This document shows positions 26,055-34,979 of a stretch of DNA of 64,000 bases, piece after piece; the first letter of the stretch is position 1, and every line of letters begins with the position of its first letter. The notes below the pieces were generated by a model. That model made no database searches. It worked only from the letters and a program-made list of their open reading frames with translations, and was not told the DNA's origin. The DNA is from Streptomyces endophytica. GTDB taxonomy: Bacteria; Actinomycetota; Actinomycetes; Streptomycetales; Streptomycetaceae. The stretch covers positions 5,084,001 through 5,148,000 of the forward strand of contig NZ_CP110636.1 in assembly GCF_026153355.1 (NCBI RefSeq), written 5' to 3'. Position numbers and translations under genes: made by a program.

Positions 26055-26953
26055 CCCCCGCCGCGGACGGAGGGCCCCCACTGGGCATCGAGGCTCCCGC
26101 CCGGCTCGGCCGCACCGCACTGCCCGACGGCCGCCGACTGGCCTGGGCGGAATGGGGGCCGCCGGAGGGCCGGCCGGTGCTGCTGTGCCCCGGGGGCGCC
26201 ACCGGTCGGACCCTCGGCTTCGGCACGCATCTGCTCGACGACCTGGGCGTCCGCCTGCTCTCCGTGGACCGCCCCGGCCTCGGCGCCTCCGACCCCGCGC
26301 CCGGTCGGACCCTGACCGACTGGGCCGACGACGTGGCCGCCCTCCTCGCCGCCCGCGGCATCCGCCGCCCCCATCTGGTCGGCTACTCCCAGGGCGTCCC
26401 CTTCGCACTGGCCTGCGCGGCCCACGGCCTGGCGACCGCGGTATCGGCCGTCTCAGGCAGCGCCGAACCGTCGGCACCCGAACTGGCCGACGCCCTCTCG
26501 CCGGACATACGGGCCATGGTGACGGCCGTGGCCCGCGACCCCGAGGGCGCCGAAGCGACGGTCGCCGCCTCCGCGGACGCCGCTTCGATGTGGGACATGG
26601 TGACGGCCGGCTGCGCCCCCGCCGACCGCGCGGTCTTCCGCCACCCGGCCTTCGCCCACGCTTTCCGCCGGGCGATCGAGAGGGGCTTCGCCCAGGGCCC
26701 CGGCGGCTTCGCCCGCGACACCGTACTGACCATGGGCCGCTGGCCGTTCACGCTCACCGACATCACCGTCCCGGTCGACCTCTGGTACGGCGAGGACGAC
26801 GCCAGCATGTTCCACTCGCACCACCTGAGCGAGCCCTTCGTCCGTGACCTGCCCCTGGCCCACCGCTACATCGTCCGGCACGCCGGCGGGCTGCTGCTCT
26901 GGACGCACGCGGAAGCGGTATTGCGCGCGTTGTTGCGGCACGGCGAGGTGTGA
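26051..26953 (+). CDS. Alpha/beta hydrolase
   Basis: Alpha/beta-hydrolase fold protein of 300 residues. Motifs: CPGGATG near the oxyanion hole, SVDRPGLGASDP, and the nucleophile elbow GYSQGVP with the catalytic serine; an acidic residue in WYGEDDA follows. The terminal histidine is probably in RHAGGLL, where the usual GH is replaced by HAGG. The ATG overlaps the stop of the ABC-F gene (ATGA), so the two are translationally coupled. The substrate is not recognisable. A strong bidirectional hairpin follows, ending this transcription unit against the convergent Rieske gene. Confidence 0.88.
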   Translation: MTPAADGGPPLGIEAPARLGRTALPDGRRLAWAEWGPPEGRPVLLCPGGATGRTLGFGTHLLDDLGVRLLSVDRPGLGASDPAPGRTLTDWADDVAALLAARGIRRPHLVGYSQGVPFALACAAHGLATAVSAVSGSAEPSAPELADALSPDIRAMVTAVARDPEGAEATVAASADAASMWDMVTAGCAPADRAVFRHPAFAHAFRRAIERGFAQGPGGFARDTVLTMGRWPFTLTDITVPVDLWYGEDDASMFHSHHLSEPFVRDLPLAHRYIVRHAGGLLLWTHAEAVLRALLRHGEV

Positions 26954-26993
26954 GGGGCGCCAGGGGGAGCGGAAGGCAGGAGGGCAGGTGCCG

Positions 26994-27027
26994 GCCGTCC
27001 GCCGGGGCTCCGGCCCCGGCGGACGGC
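26994..27027. terminator. Bidirectional hairpin terminator
   Basis: Perfect 15-bp inverted repeat (26994-27008 with 27013-27027) around a 4-base TCCG loop. It lies between the stop of the plus-strand hydrolase (26953) and the stop of the minus-strand Rieske gene (27043), the place expected for a shared terminator. Confidence 0.8.
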
Positions 27028-27042
27028 TGGATGGCGACGCTG

Positions 27043-27582
27043 TCAGCCCAGGGTGACGGCGCCGCCCTTGACGCTCACCTTGGCCGGCGGCAGGCCCTTG
27101 GTGGCGGGGCCGTGCTTCACGCTGCCATCGGTGATGTCGAACTTGCTGCCGTGACACGGGCAGTTGATGGTGCCGCCGGAGACCTCGTTGACGACGCAGC
27201 CGGCATGCGGGCAGACCGCGGAGAACGCCTTGATCTCGCCGTTCTGCGGCTGGGTGACCACGACCTTCTCCGCCTTGAAGATCTTGCCGCCGCCCTGGGG
27301 GATCTCCGCCGCCTTGGCGAGCTCCTTGCCGGCCGGGCCGGCGCCACCGCCGGCCTCGGAACCGCCCGCTCCCGTGGCGCCGTCGCCGGCCGCCGCCTTG
27401 TCACCGCTGCCCGAGCCGGCCATATCGTTGCCACAGGCCGCGAGCGCCACCGTCAGGCCGGCCGCGCCGGCGGCCGCCACTACGGTCCGCCGGGCCATTC
27501 CGCAGCACGGCCGTGCCGGAACCGTCTCCTCCGTCTCCGTTGCCGCAGTCTCCGTCCGCCCCGTTGCTGCCTGTCGTGCCAT
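27043..27582 (-). CDS. Rieske [2Fe-2S] lipoprotein
   Basis: Protein of 179 residues, probably exported by the Tat system and lipid-anchored: twin arginine (MARRTVVAAAG), hydrophobic stretch, then lipobox LAAC. A Gly/Ala-rich linker of about 45 residues precedes a Rieske domain with both cluster-binding boxes, CPHAGC and CPCHGS, each giving one Cys and one His ligand. The end of the domain (GPATKGLPP) is typical of ferredoxin-like Rieske proteins rather than the cytochrome bc1 subunit. ATG 27582 is chosen because it starts just before the signal peptide. Partner enzymes are not evident nearby, so the electron-transfer role is general. Confidence 0.93.
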   Translation of the reverse strand: MARQAATGRTETAATETEETVPARPCCGMARRTVVAAAGAAGLTVALAACGNDMAGSGSGDKAAAGDGATGAGGSEAGGGAGPAGKELAKAAEIPQGGGKIFKAEKVVVTQPQNGEIKAFSAVCPHAGCVVNEVSGGTINCPCHGSKFDITDGSVKHGPATKGLPPAKVSVKGGAVTLG

Positions 27583-27702
27583 GGTCTGCCTCCGGTTCCT
27601 GGTGGTGCCTTCGGTGCGCGATCTGGTCCATGGACGTTGCACAAGCTCCATACGGAGGCCTCGGCGGCCGCGTTCAAACCCGGGCACGTTCTTGTCGGCG
27701 CG

Positions 27703-29862
27703 TCACACTCCGACGGTCGACAGCGCGTCCCGGAGGAAGTCCCGCTGGAAGAGCAGCAACTGCTCGTTGACCGCGTCGTCGGTCGGCATGTGGGTGGCCC
27801 CCGGCAGCGGCAGCACACTGTGCGGCCGGCCCGCCGCGAGCAGCTCCGCCGAGAAGCGCAGGGTGTGCGCGGCCGCCACGTTGTCGTCCGCGAGCCCGTG
27901 GACGAGCAGCAGTGGACGGGTCAGCAGATGGCCGTGCCCGGCCAGGGAGGAGCGCGCGTAGGCGTCCGGACGCTCCTCCGGGTGGCCCAGGAACCGCTCC
28001 TTCCAGTGGGTGTCGTACAGCCGCTGGTCGGTGGGCGGGGCGCCGGCCACCGCCACGTGGAACACATCGGGGCGGTGCAGCACCGCGGCGGCGGCCAGGA
28101 ACCCGCCGAACGACCAGCCGCGGATCGCCACCCGCGACAGGTCCAGGTCCGGGTACCGCGCGGCGGCCGCCCGTACCGCGTCCACCTGGTCCTCCAGCGC
28201 CGGTCCGAGCTGGTCACCGTGCACCGCCTTTTCCCAGGCCGGCCCCCGGCCCGGCGTACCCCGCCCGTCGGCCGCCAATACGGCGAAGCCCTGCTCGGCG
28301 AACCACTGCGCCACACAGGCGGACCACCCCTGGGCCCGCCCGACCACCTGGAGCCCCGGCCCGCCGTACGGGGCGAGCAGCACCGGCAGCCGGCCCGCGC
28401 CCTCCTTGTGCCACGACGGCAGGTGGAGGGCGGCGCGCAACTCCCGCTCTCCCAGGGTGAGGAGGACCGGCCTGGGGGTGACCGCCGGGGTCTCGGCGAG
28501 CGAGGTGATGCCCGCCGCGGGTTCGCCCTCGCGCACCACGCTCACCTCGTGGCCGTGCGGGGTCTGCCCCTCGACGACCACGGTGCCGCCCCGCCCCGTG
28601 CCCGTGAACCGGCCCGGCCCCCGGCTCAGCCGCCGGTTGCCGCGGCCGGGCTCATGGCACCACACATGGGTCTCCAGCGGATCCTCGCTCGCCGTGAAGA
28701 GCACCCGTTCTCCCTCCACCCCCACTACGGCGCGCAGTTGGAGACCTTCCGGGGTGACCCGCCGGCCCCCGACGGTCAGATAGCGGGTGCCGCCGTCGTC
28801 CTCGGGGAGCACCAGCGCGCCCGAGGCGGTACGGGCCGGAGTGCCCGGTATCAGCTCCACCCAGGCGGGATCGGTCCGCTCGTGCCGCACCTCGGTGGCC
28901 CCGGTCGACGGATCGACCGCGAGCAGCCGGACCGTGCGCTGATCTCGGCTCTGCACGGCCAGGAACGGGCCGTGCGCGTCCCAGCCGGCCTCGGTGAGGT
29001 ACTCGTACGCCGTGCGGTCCCAGGTGACCTCCACGCGCCTGCCGTCCAGCGCGACGAGCTGCACCGTGACGTCCGCGTTGGCGGTACCGGCGGACGGGTA
29101 CCGGATCGTCCGCGGCGGCCTGGCCGGATCCGCGGGGTCGGCGAGGTAACGCCGGGCCACCCGGCCGGTGTCGACCCGCGCCACCAGGAGGCGGCGGCTG
29201 TCCGGGGCCCACCAGTAGCCGCGCAGCCGGCCCATGGATTCGGCCGCCACGTATTCGGCGAGGCCGTAGGAGACGTCGGGGCCCTCCGCGCGGGCCAGCT
29301 GACGGTCGTCCCCGGCCAGGGTGACGACGTGGAGGGAGCGGCCGCTCACATAGGCGATGGACCGCCCGTCGGGCGAGGGGCGGGGATCGACCACCGGACC
29401 GGCCGCCGGGACGGGGAACGGCGCGCCCCCGTCCGTCCGCACCGCCCACAGCGCACCGGACAGTGCGAACGCCACCAGCCGCGCGTCGTCGTCGGTCGCG
29501 TAGGAGACCACCCCGGCCGACCTCTCACGGGCGCGCTCCCGGCGCAGCCGCTCCTCCTCGGGGAGCGATTCGGCGGCGTCCCCCACGAGGAGCACCGGAT
29601 CGGCCAGCACCCGTTCCGCACCGTCCTCGTACTGCCACAGCCGGCCCACGGGGTCGGTGCCGGAACCCGTCCGGACGAAGAGCACCCGGCGGCCGTCCGG
29701 GGAGACGGTGACATGCCGGGGCACCCCGAGGGAGAAGCGGCGGGTGCGGGCGAACTGGCGTGGAAACGCGGCGGAGTTGACGGCAGGGGTGGGGTCGGTG
29801 AGGGGCGCGGGGCCGGCGGTGCGGTGTGCCGAGGTTCGGTCGTCCAGGGGACGGTCGTTCAC
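27703..29862 (-). CDS. S9 family prolyl oligopeptidase / dipeptidyl peptidase IV-like
   Basis: Serine peptidase of about 719 residues. An N-terminal beta-propeller region (repeated SPDGRxxxF/Y and GxLW-type strands) precedes a C-terminal alpha/beta-hydrolase domain with the triad: Ser in GWSFGGF, Asp in HGLADDN, His in GATHMP. YGGPG marks the oxyanion side. The length matches the DPP-IV/prolyl tripeptidyl peptidase group. No signal peptide is obvious, so it is probably cytosolic. GTG at 29862 is chosen because a CTGGAGG ribosome site lies 8 bases upstream; a longer reading to 30099 would add a low-complexity Pro/Arg stretch unlike the family. Confidence 0.92.
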   Translation of the reverse strand: MNDRPLDDRTSAHRTAGPAPLTDPTPAVNSAAFPRQFARTRRFSLGVPRHVTVSPDGRRVLFVRTGSGTDPVGRLWQYEDGAERVLADPVLLVGDAAESLPEEERLRRERARERSAGVVSYATDDDARLVAFALSGALWAVRTDGGAPFPVPAAGPVVDPRPSPDGRSIAYVSGRSLHVVTLAGDDRQLARAEGPDVSYGLAEYVAAESMGRLRGYWWAPDSRRLLVARVDTGRVARRYLADPADPARPPRTIRYPSAGTANADVTVQLVALDGRRVEVTWDRTAYEYLTEAGWDAHGPFLAVQSRDQRTVRLLAVDPSTGATEVRHERTDPAWVELIPGTPARTASGALVLPEDDGGTRYLTVGGRRVTPEGLQLRAVVGVEGERVLFTASEDPLETHVWCHEPGRGNRRLSRGPGRFTGTGRGGTVVVEGQTPHGHEVSVVREGEPAAGITSLAETPAVTPRPVLLTLGERELRAALHLPSWHKEGAGRLPVLLAPYGGPGLQVVGRAQGWSACVAQWFAEQGFAVLAADGRGTPGRGPAWEKAVHGDQLGPALEDQVDAVRAAAARYPDLDLSRVAIRGWSFGGFLAAAAVLHRPDVFHVAVAGAPPTDQRLYDTHWKERFLGHPEERPDAYARSSLAGHGHLLTRPLLLVHGLADDNVAAAHTLRFSAELLAAGRPHSVLPLPGATHMPTDDAVNEQLLLFQRDFLRDALSTVGV

Positions 29863-30082
29863 GATGCTGTCCTCCAGTGTGTGTGCTGCACTGTCATCCC
29901 GGGGGTGCCGCGGGGGCGTTCCACGAGGCGTTTTCCAAGGCGTTCCACGGGCATTCCGCCGGGACGTTCCAGGGGAGCTTTTTCCGGGTCTTTCCGCCGG
30001 AATCCGCGCAGCGCGGAGCACCGGTACCGGACCGGGCGGAAAAGGAATAACGGGTGGCGGAACGCTGCCGTAGCCTGTGGGG

Positions 30083-30907
30083 ATGTTGACCGAAGTCATG
30101 GCGACCCGCTATGTCACGCCGTTGCGTGAGGGCGGATCGCTCCCGGGAATCGTCGAGGGCGACGATCTCGGAACTTATATCATGAAGTTCACCGGTGCCG
30201 GGCAAGGCCGCAAAACCCTCGTCGCCGAGGTGATCTGCGGGCAGTTGGGCCGCCGGCTCGGGCTGCGGGTGCCGGATCTGGTCCGGATGCAGCTCGACCC
30301 CGTCATCGGTCTCAGCGAGCCCGACCAGGAGGTCCAGGAGCTGCTGAAGGCCAGCGGCGGGCTCAATCTCGGCATGGATTACCTCCCCGGATCGCTGGGA
30401 TTCGATCCGCTCGCGTTCGAGGTGAGCGCCCGGGAGGCGGGCCGGGTGGTCTGGTTCGACGCGCTGATCAACAATGTCGACCGGTCCTGGCGCAATCCCA
30501 ATCTGCTGGTCTGGCACGGCGAACTCTGGCTGATCGACCACGGCGCCGCGATGATCTGGCACCACAACTGGCCGACCGCCGAAAAGGCCGCGAGCCGGCC
30601 GTACAACGCCTCCGACCACGTACTCGCCACGTTCGGTCCGGACCTCGCGGCGGCGGCCGAGGAATTCGCGCCGCGGATCACCGAGGAACTGCTGACCGAG
30701 ATCACCGCGGACGTGCCGGACGAATGGCTCGTCGACGAGCCCGGATTCGACTCGCCGGACGTGCTGCGCCAGGCGTACGTGAAGACGCTGCTGGCGCGCG
30801 CCCGTACGATCAGCGATCAGATCACCGTCGGGGAGCCCACCAAGGACAAGCCCTCGCAGGCGCCGGCATGGCTGGCCGGGAAGTTGCCTCGGAGGGCAGT
30901 GAAGTGA
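30083..30907 (+). CDS. HipA-like kinase family protein
   Basis: Protein of about 274 residues resembling the C-terminal kinase part of HipA. Visible are the ATP-side YIMKFTGAGQG, the catalytic-loop-like NNVDRSWRNPN and the metal-binding LIDHGAAM. HipA kinases are serine/threonine-type kinases related to persistence, but this stand-alone form lacks an N-terminal HipA_N region and its substrate is unknown. ATG 30083 may be leaderless: TAGCCT ends 6 bases before it, the spacing of a -10 to a start at the ATG, and there is no good ribosome site. Its stop overlaps the GTG of the next gene, with which it forms a pair. Confidence 0.85.
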   Translation: MLTEVMATRYVTPLREGGSLPGIVEGDDLGTYIMKFTGAGQGRKTLVAEVICGQLGRRLGLRVPDLVRMQLDPVIGLSEPDQEVQELLKASGGLNLGMDYLPGSLGFDPLAFEVSAREAGRVVWFDALINNVDRSWRNPNLLVWHGELWLIDHGAAMIWHHNWPTAEKAASRPYNASDHVLATFGPDLAAAAEEFAPRITEELLTEITADVPDEWLVDEPGFDSPDVLRQAYVKTLLARARTISDQITVGEPTKDKPSQAPAWLAGKLPRRAVK

Positions 30908-31299
30908 GCGGTCTGCACAACGGACGCGATGTTTTCGAGTACGCCCTGCTGAAGGTCGTGCCCCGGGTGGAGCGCGGCGAGATGATCAATGCCGGGGTGG
31001 TGGTGTACTGCCGCGCCAGGCGCTTCGTCGAGGCCCGCACCCATCTGGACGAGGCCCGGCTGCTGGCGCTGGATCCGACGGTCGACGTCGAGGGGGTGCG
31101 CGCCGCGCTCGGCGCCGTGGAAGGGATCTGCGCGGGCGGCGAACGGGCCGGACAGGCCGCGGCGGACGACGCGGGGCGCCGGTTCCGCTGGCTGATCGCC
31201 CCGCGCAGCACCATCGTCCAGCCCGGCCCGGTGCACACCGGGCTGACCACCGACCCTGCCATCGAGGCGGAGCGGCTGCTGGACCTGCTGGTCCGCTGA
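30904..31299 (+). CDS. DUF3037-like protein, partner of HipA-like kinase
   Basis: Small soluble protein of 131 residues beginning with a conserved FEYALLKVVPRVERGE segment and containing INAGVVVYC, the pattern of the DUF3037 family. Its function is unknown. It overlaps the HipA-like kinase by 4 bases (GTGA), so the two are translated together. Genes of this family often sit beside HipA-like kinases, which suggests a functional pair, possibly a regulator or substrate. A strong terminator follows at 31381. Confidence 0.82.
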   Translation: MSGLHNGRDVFEYALLKVVPRVERGEMINAGVVVYCRARRFVEARTHLDEARLLALDPTVDVEGVRAALGAVEGICAGGERAGQAAADDAGRRFRWLIAPRSTIVQPGPVHTGLTTDPAIEAERLLDLLVR

Positions 31300-31380
31300 G
31301 CCGGCTTCCGCATGACCCGGCCAGCCGCCTGAATCCTGTAGATCGCTGGACTTCGCGCCGATACCCGGATGTATCCGTAA

Positions 31381-31415
31381 GGGGCGCCCGGCCCGTCTCC
31401 CGGGCCGGGCGCCCC
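31381..31415 (+). terminator. Intrinsic terminator after kinase/DUF3037 operon
   Basis: Perfect 14-bp inverted repeat (31381-31394 with 31402-31415), 7-base loop, followed by TTTGTT: a textbook rho-independent terminator for the plus strand. Confidence 0.88.
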
Positions 31416-31492
31416 TTTGTTCCGTCCGTCCGGATTCCTCGCCTCCGCCGGGGCGGTGCAGGTGAGCTCGGCAACGGCGCGGTGGTGGGGCG

Positions 31493-31521
31493 TTGACAGC
31501 GGGTGGCCGGGCTTCTAGCGT
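31493..31521 (+). promoter_or_regulatory. Promoter of the fabG-like operon
   Basis: TTGACA at 31493-31498, 17-base spacer, TAGCGT at 31516-31521, matching the main vegetative sigma factor consensus. It lies about 90 bases before the first reductase ATG. Confidence 0.72.
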
Positions 31522-31537
31522 CAGCCCTGCTCAGGCT

Positions 31538-31553
31538 ACTAAGCGGTTGCTCA
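31538..31553 (+). promoter_or_regulatory. Possible operator downstream of fabG promoter
   Basis: ACTAAGCGGTTGCTCA, an imperfect palindrome located just after the expected transcription start. Such sites resemble those bound by TetR-family regulators of fatty-acid genes. This is inferred from form and position only. Confidence 0.35.
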
Positions 31554-31612
31554 CCCACGGGATATCGGTGCGGCGGACCGCTTGTCGAGGTTTCGAGGTG
31601 AGGAGAACCCGC

Positions 31613-32374
31613 ATGTCCACCACCGAGCAGCGCGTCGCCATCGTGACGGGCGCGGCCCGCGGTATCGGCGCGGCCACCGCCGTACGCCTGGCCGCCGAGG
31701 GCCGCGCCGTCGCCGTCATCGACCTCGACGAGGCGGCCTGTAAGGACACCGTCGAGAAGATCACCGCGGCCGGCGGCAAGGCCGTCGCGATCGGCTGTGA
31801 CGTCTCGGACTCCGAGCAGGTCGAGGCGGCGGTGACCCGGGTCGCCTCCGAGCTCGGCGCGCCGACCATCCTCGTCAACAACGCCGGTGTGCTGCGCGAC
31901 AACCTGCTGTTCAAGATGAGCGACACCGACTGGGACACGGTCATGAACGTGCACCTGCGGGGCGCGTTCCTGATGTCCCGCGCCTGCCAGAAGCACATGG
32001 TGGACGCCAAGTTCGGCCGGATCGTGAACCTCTCCTCCAGTTCGGCGCTGGGCAACCGCGGCCAGGTCAACTACTCGGCCGCCAAGGCCGGTCTGCAGGG
32101 CTTCACCAAGACCCTCGCCATCGAGCTCGGCAAGTTCGGCGTGACCGCCAACGCCGTCGCCCCCGGCTTCATCGTCACCGACATGACCGCCGCCACCGCC
32201 GAGCGCGTGGGCATGGGCTTCGAGGACTTCCAGGCCGCGGCCGCCACCCAGATCCCGGTCCAGCGCGTCGGCCGGCCCGAGGACATCGCCAACGCGATCG
32301 CCTTCTTCACCGGCGAAGCGGCGGGGTTTGTTTCCGGCCAGGTCCTGTACGTCGCCGGCGGCCCGCTCAACTGA
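31613..32374 (+). CDS. fabG: 3-oxoacyl-ACP reductase FabG-like SDR
   Basis: Classical short-chain dehydrogenase of 253 residues, probably an NADPH-dependent 3-oxoacyl-ACP/CoA reductase of fatty-acid or beta-oxidation-type metabolism. Seen: TGAARGIG cofactor loop, NNAG, catalytic Ser in NLSSSSA and YSAAK (Tyr and Lys). Start ATG 31613 has a GTGAGGAG ribosome site. A consensus promoter lies about 90 bases upstream and a second SDR follows 28 bases after the stop, giving a two-gene operon. Which acyl chain is used cannot be read from sequence. Confidence 0.9.
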   Translation: MSTTEQRVAIVTGAARGIGAATAVRLAAEGRAVAVIDLDEAACKDTVEKITAAGGKAVAIGCDVSDSEQVEAAVTRVASELGAPTILVNNAGVLRDNLLFKMSDTDWDTVMNVHLRGAFLMSRACQKHMVDAKFGRIVNLSSSSALGNRGQVNYSAAKAGLQGFTKTLAIELGKFGVTANAVAPGFIVTDMTAATAERVGMGFEDFQAAAATQIPVQRVGRPEDIANAIAFFTGEAAGFVSGQVLYVAGGPLN

Positions 32375-32402
32375 CCGCCCACCGACCACAGGAGTACAGG
32401 AC

Positions 32403-33173
32403 ATGACCGAGCAGGCAAGCGGGCTCCCGGAGCCCTCCGGCAAGGTGGCGCTGGTGACCGGCGCCAGCCGCGGGATCGGCTACGGCATCGCGGAGGCGCT
32501 GGTCGCCCGCGGTGACCGGGTCGTCATCACCGGGCGCAACGAGGAGGCCCTCAAGGAGGCCGTCGAGAAGCTGGGCGCGGAGCGGGTGCTCGGCGTCGCG
32601 GGCAAGGCGCACGACGAGGCCCACCAGGCCGTCGCCGTGGAGCGCGCGATGGAGGCCTTCGGCCGGGTCGACTACCTGGTCAACAACGCCGGAACGAACC
32701 CGGTGTTCGGGCCCATCGCCGACCTCGACCTCGGTGTCGCCCGCAAGGTGTTCGAGACCAACGTCGTCTCGGCGCTCGGCCTCGCGCAGCGCACCTGGCA
32801 CGCGTGGCAGAAGGAGAACGGCGGCGCCATCGTCAACATCGCGTCGATCGCCGGGCTCAGCGCCTCGCCGTTCATCGGCGCGTACGGCATCAGCAAGGCC
32901 GCGATGATCAACCTGACGCAGCAACTGGCGCATGAGTTCGCGCCGTTGGTGCGGGTCAACTCCATCGCACCCGCCGTGATCAAGACCAAGTTCGCGGCCG
33001 CGCTCTACGAGGACCGCGAGGAGGAGGCGGCGGCCGCCTACCCGATGGCGCGACTCGGCGTCCCGGAGGACATCGGCGGGGCGGCGGCCTTCCTGCTGTC
33101 CGACGCGGCGGGCTGGATCACCGGCCAGACGCTGGTCGTGGACGGCGGGTTGTTCCTCAACGCGGGGGCGTGA
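32403..33173 (+). CDS. Short-chain dehydrogenase/reductase
   Basis: Second SDR of 256 residues in the same operon, about as long as the first but from a different subgroup. Motifs: TGASRGIG, NNAGTNP, Ser in NIASIAG, and YGISK (Tyr and Lys). The ending TGQTLVVDGG is typical of FabG-like oxidoreductases. ATG 32403 has an AGGAG ribosome site. Substrate unknown; pairing with the FabG-like gene suggests work on the same acyl or hydroxyacyl intermediates. Confidence 0.9.
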   Translation: MTEQASGLPEPSGKVALVTGASRGIGYGIAEALVARGDRVVITGRNEEALKEAVEKLGAERVLGVAGKAHDEAHQAVAVERAMEAFGRVDYLVNNAGTNPVFGPIADLDLGVARKVFETNVVSALGLAQRTWHAWQKENGGAIVNIASIAGLSASPFIGAYGISKAAMINLTQQLAHEFAPLVRVNSIAPAVIKTKFAAALYEDREEEAAAAYPMARLGVPEDIGGAAAFLLSDAAGWITGQTLVVDGGLFLNAGA

Positions 33174-33326
33174 GCGCCGGCCCGGAGCGGTAGGCCCCGG
33201 CCGATCCCGCGTCGCCGAGCCCGTCGGCCGGCTTGCGTTGGTGTGCGCTCCAAGAGGCAGAGTCCGTGGTGCCGGTCCCCGAGGGGCCGGCACCACTCGC
33301 GTGAGCGGACCGTCGGGAGACATGCC

Positions 33327-34318
33327 ATGCACCACCGCACGCTCGGGGGCGGCCACGGGCCCCGGATCAGCGCCGTCTGCCTGGGCACGCGGCGGTTCGG
33401 TACCACCGTCGACGAGGCGACCGCGTTCGCGATCCTCGACCGGTTCGCGGAGGCCGGCGGTACGTTCGTCGACACCGCGAACCCCTGCGGCTGCCGGGTG
33501 CCGGGCGCCACCGGCGACGAGAGCGAGCTGCTGCTCGGCCGCTGGCTGCGCAGCCGCCGTGCCGCCGGCCGTACGGTCGTGGCCACTACGGCCGGCGCCC
33601 GGCCCGCCCCGGCTCGCGGAGGGCGGTGGCCCGCCCATACGGAGGGTCTGGGCGCCGTAGCCGTACGGGCGGCGATCGAGGGCAGCCTGCGCCGGCTGGG
33701 CACCGACCGGGTGGACCTGTATTACGCCCCCTCCTTCGCCCACCATTACGTCCACACCGAGGACCGCGGCGTTCCCCCGGAGGAAACCGTGACGGCGCTG
33801 GCCGGTCTGGTGCGGGACGGCACGGTGGCGGTCCTCGGGGCCGCCAACCACCGGACGTGGCGGCTCGCCGAGGCCCGGCTGCTCGCCGCCGGGCGGGGAC
33901 TGCCCGGCTTCCGGGCAGTCCAGCAGCGGTACACGTATCTGCGGCCGCGCCGGGGGCTGCCGCCGGAGCACCAGGTGGAGACCGACGAGGAACTGCTCGA
34001 CTACGTGGCGGCGCACCCCGGCCTGACGCTGCTCGCCCGCGGGACGCTGATGGGCGGCGCCTACGCCCGCCCGGACCGCCCGCCGCCGGAGCGTTACGAC
34101 CACCCCGGGTCGGTGGCGCGGCTGCGCGTACTGGCGGAGGTCGCGGCGGAGTGCGGCGCCACGGTGAACCAGGTGGTCCTGGCCTGGCTCATGGGCGGCC
34201 CGCAACCGGTCGTGCCCGTACTGGGCGTGACCGGTTGCGGGCCCAGCTGGACGAGTGCCTGGCGGCCCTGGACCTCCCGCTGGACCCGGTGCAGAGGGCT
34301 CGGCTGGATACGGCGTGA
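33327..34318 (+). CDS. Aldo/keto reductase homologue with lost catalytic residues (one frameshift)
   Basis: About 330 residues with the TIM-barrel aldo/keto-reductase pattern: RTLGGGHGPRIS start, LGTRRFG, VDTANP, ELLLGRWLR, RVDLYY, and VPVLGVTG near the end. The expected catalytic residues appear changed: the Tyr of the DTAxxYG motif is Cys (NPCG), the Lys of the TKxG strand is Thr (ATTAG), and the His after DLYxx is not at its usual place (YYAPSF). The fold may be kept with altered or no reductase activity. One base is missing near 34238 (TGCGGG where TGCCGGG is expected), after which the last ~26 residues continue in the next frame to 34318. ATG 33327 begins at the family's usual first strand. 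Confidence 0.8.
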
Positions 34319-34556
34319 AGGGTGGGGCGGGGCGTAGGACGGGCAGCAGCCGGAACCGGCCCGGGGGAAGCTTGGGGGAGCCTGGGCCGGGGATGGGGGG
34401 AGGTGGGGATGGGGGCGAGGTGGGGATGGGGTGCGGCTTTGGTGGGCGGCGTGGAGGTGGCCCCATCCCCCCACCCCCGAACCCACCCCCCGCCCCCTCC
34501 CCCGAAGGGGGAGAGGGGGAGGGGGCGGGGGAAGCCGCGGCGGGGCGGGAAAGGCC

Positions 34557-34720
34557 GCCGGGGCTCGAAGGCGGAGGTCGGGGCTCGAAGGCGGCGGCTG
34601 GGGTTCGGCGCGGGAGACCGGGGCTCGAAGGCGGCGGCTGGGGTTCGGCACGGGAGGTCGGGGGCCGCAGGTGGAGGCCGGGGCTTGGCGGGGGGAGGCC
34701 GGGGCTCGGCAAGGGAGGCC
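34557..34720 (+). repeat. Degenerate ~20-bp tandem repeats
   Basis: About eight copies of a 19-21 bp unit of the form GGGGCTCGAAGGCGGCGGCT, the best copies identical over 20 bases and the later ones diverging (GGGGTTCGGCGCGGGAGAC type). Strong G-strand skew. Confidence 0.7.
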
Positions 34721-34737
34721 CGTGCCCCGTACCGTTG

Positions 34738-34860
34738 GTCCGCCCGCCCCACGCTGCGGCGGCCTGCCGCACCAGCTTGGTCCGCCTCCCCACGCTGCGG
34801 CGGCCTGCCGCACCAGCCTGGTTCGCCTCGCCACGCCGCAGCGGCTGCCGCACCAGCCTG
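34738..34860 (+). repeat. Three ~41-bp tandem repeats
   Basis: Three units of 42, 41 and 40 bases (34738, 34780, 34821), each of the form GTCCGCC..CCACGCTGCGGC followed by GGCCTGCCGCACCAGC, with a fourth partial copy beginning at 34861. They lie about 100 bases before ung. Confidence 0.8.
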
Positions 34861-34979
34861 GTCCGCCCGCCCCCGCCCCCGCTCCGCCCCCGGGAAGGAA
34901 TTGGCCCGTGGGCGGTGTTGTCAGTGGTCGCCGGTAGGTTCTGTGAGTGAGAACGCAACACACACCGGAGGTTGTTGAC

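Larger units (their letters stand above)
34319..34979. other. Non-coding GC-rich repeat region
   Basis: About 660 bases between the aldo/keto-reductase homologue and ung. It is purine-rich on the plus strand in its first half, with G runs, and all six frames are nearly stop-free because of composition. It holds two families of short tandem repeats listed separately. No gene with a recognisable product is seen. Confidence 0.7.

Noticed and set aside
26950..30129. A 1,059-codon open frame on the plus strand
   Set aside because: It runs antisense to the Rieske and S9 peptidase genes, whose catalytic motifs are clear.
34738..34860. CRISPR array
   Set aside because: The units are contiguous tandem repeats without unique spacers.
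34319..34979. Open frames of 160-230 codons in the repeat region
   Set aside because: All six frames are open because of composition, and the translations are repeats of Gly, Arg and Pro without a family.
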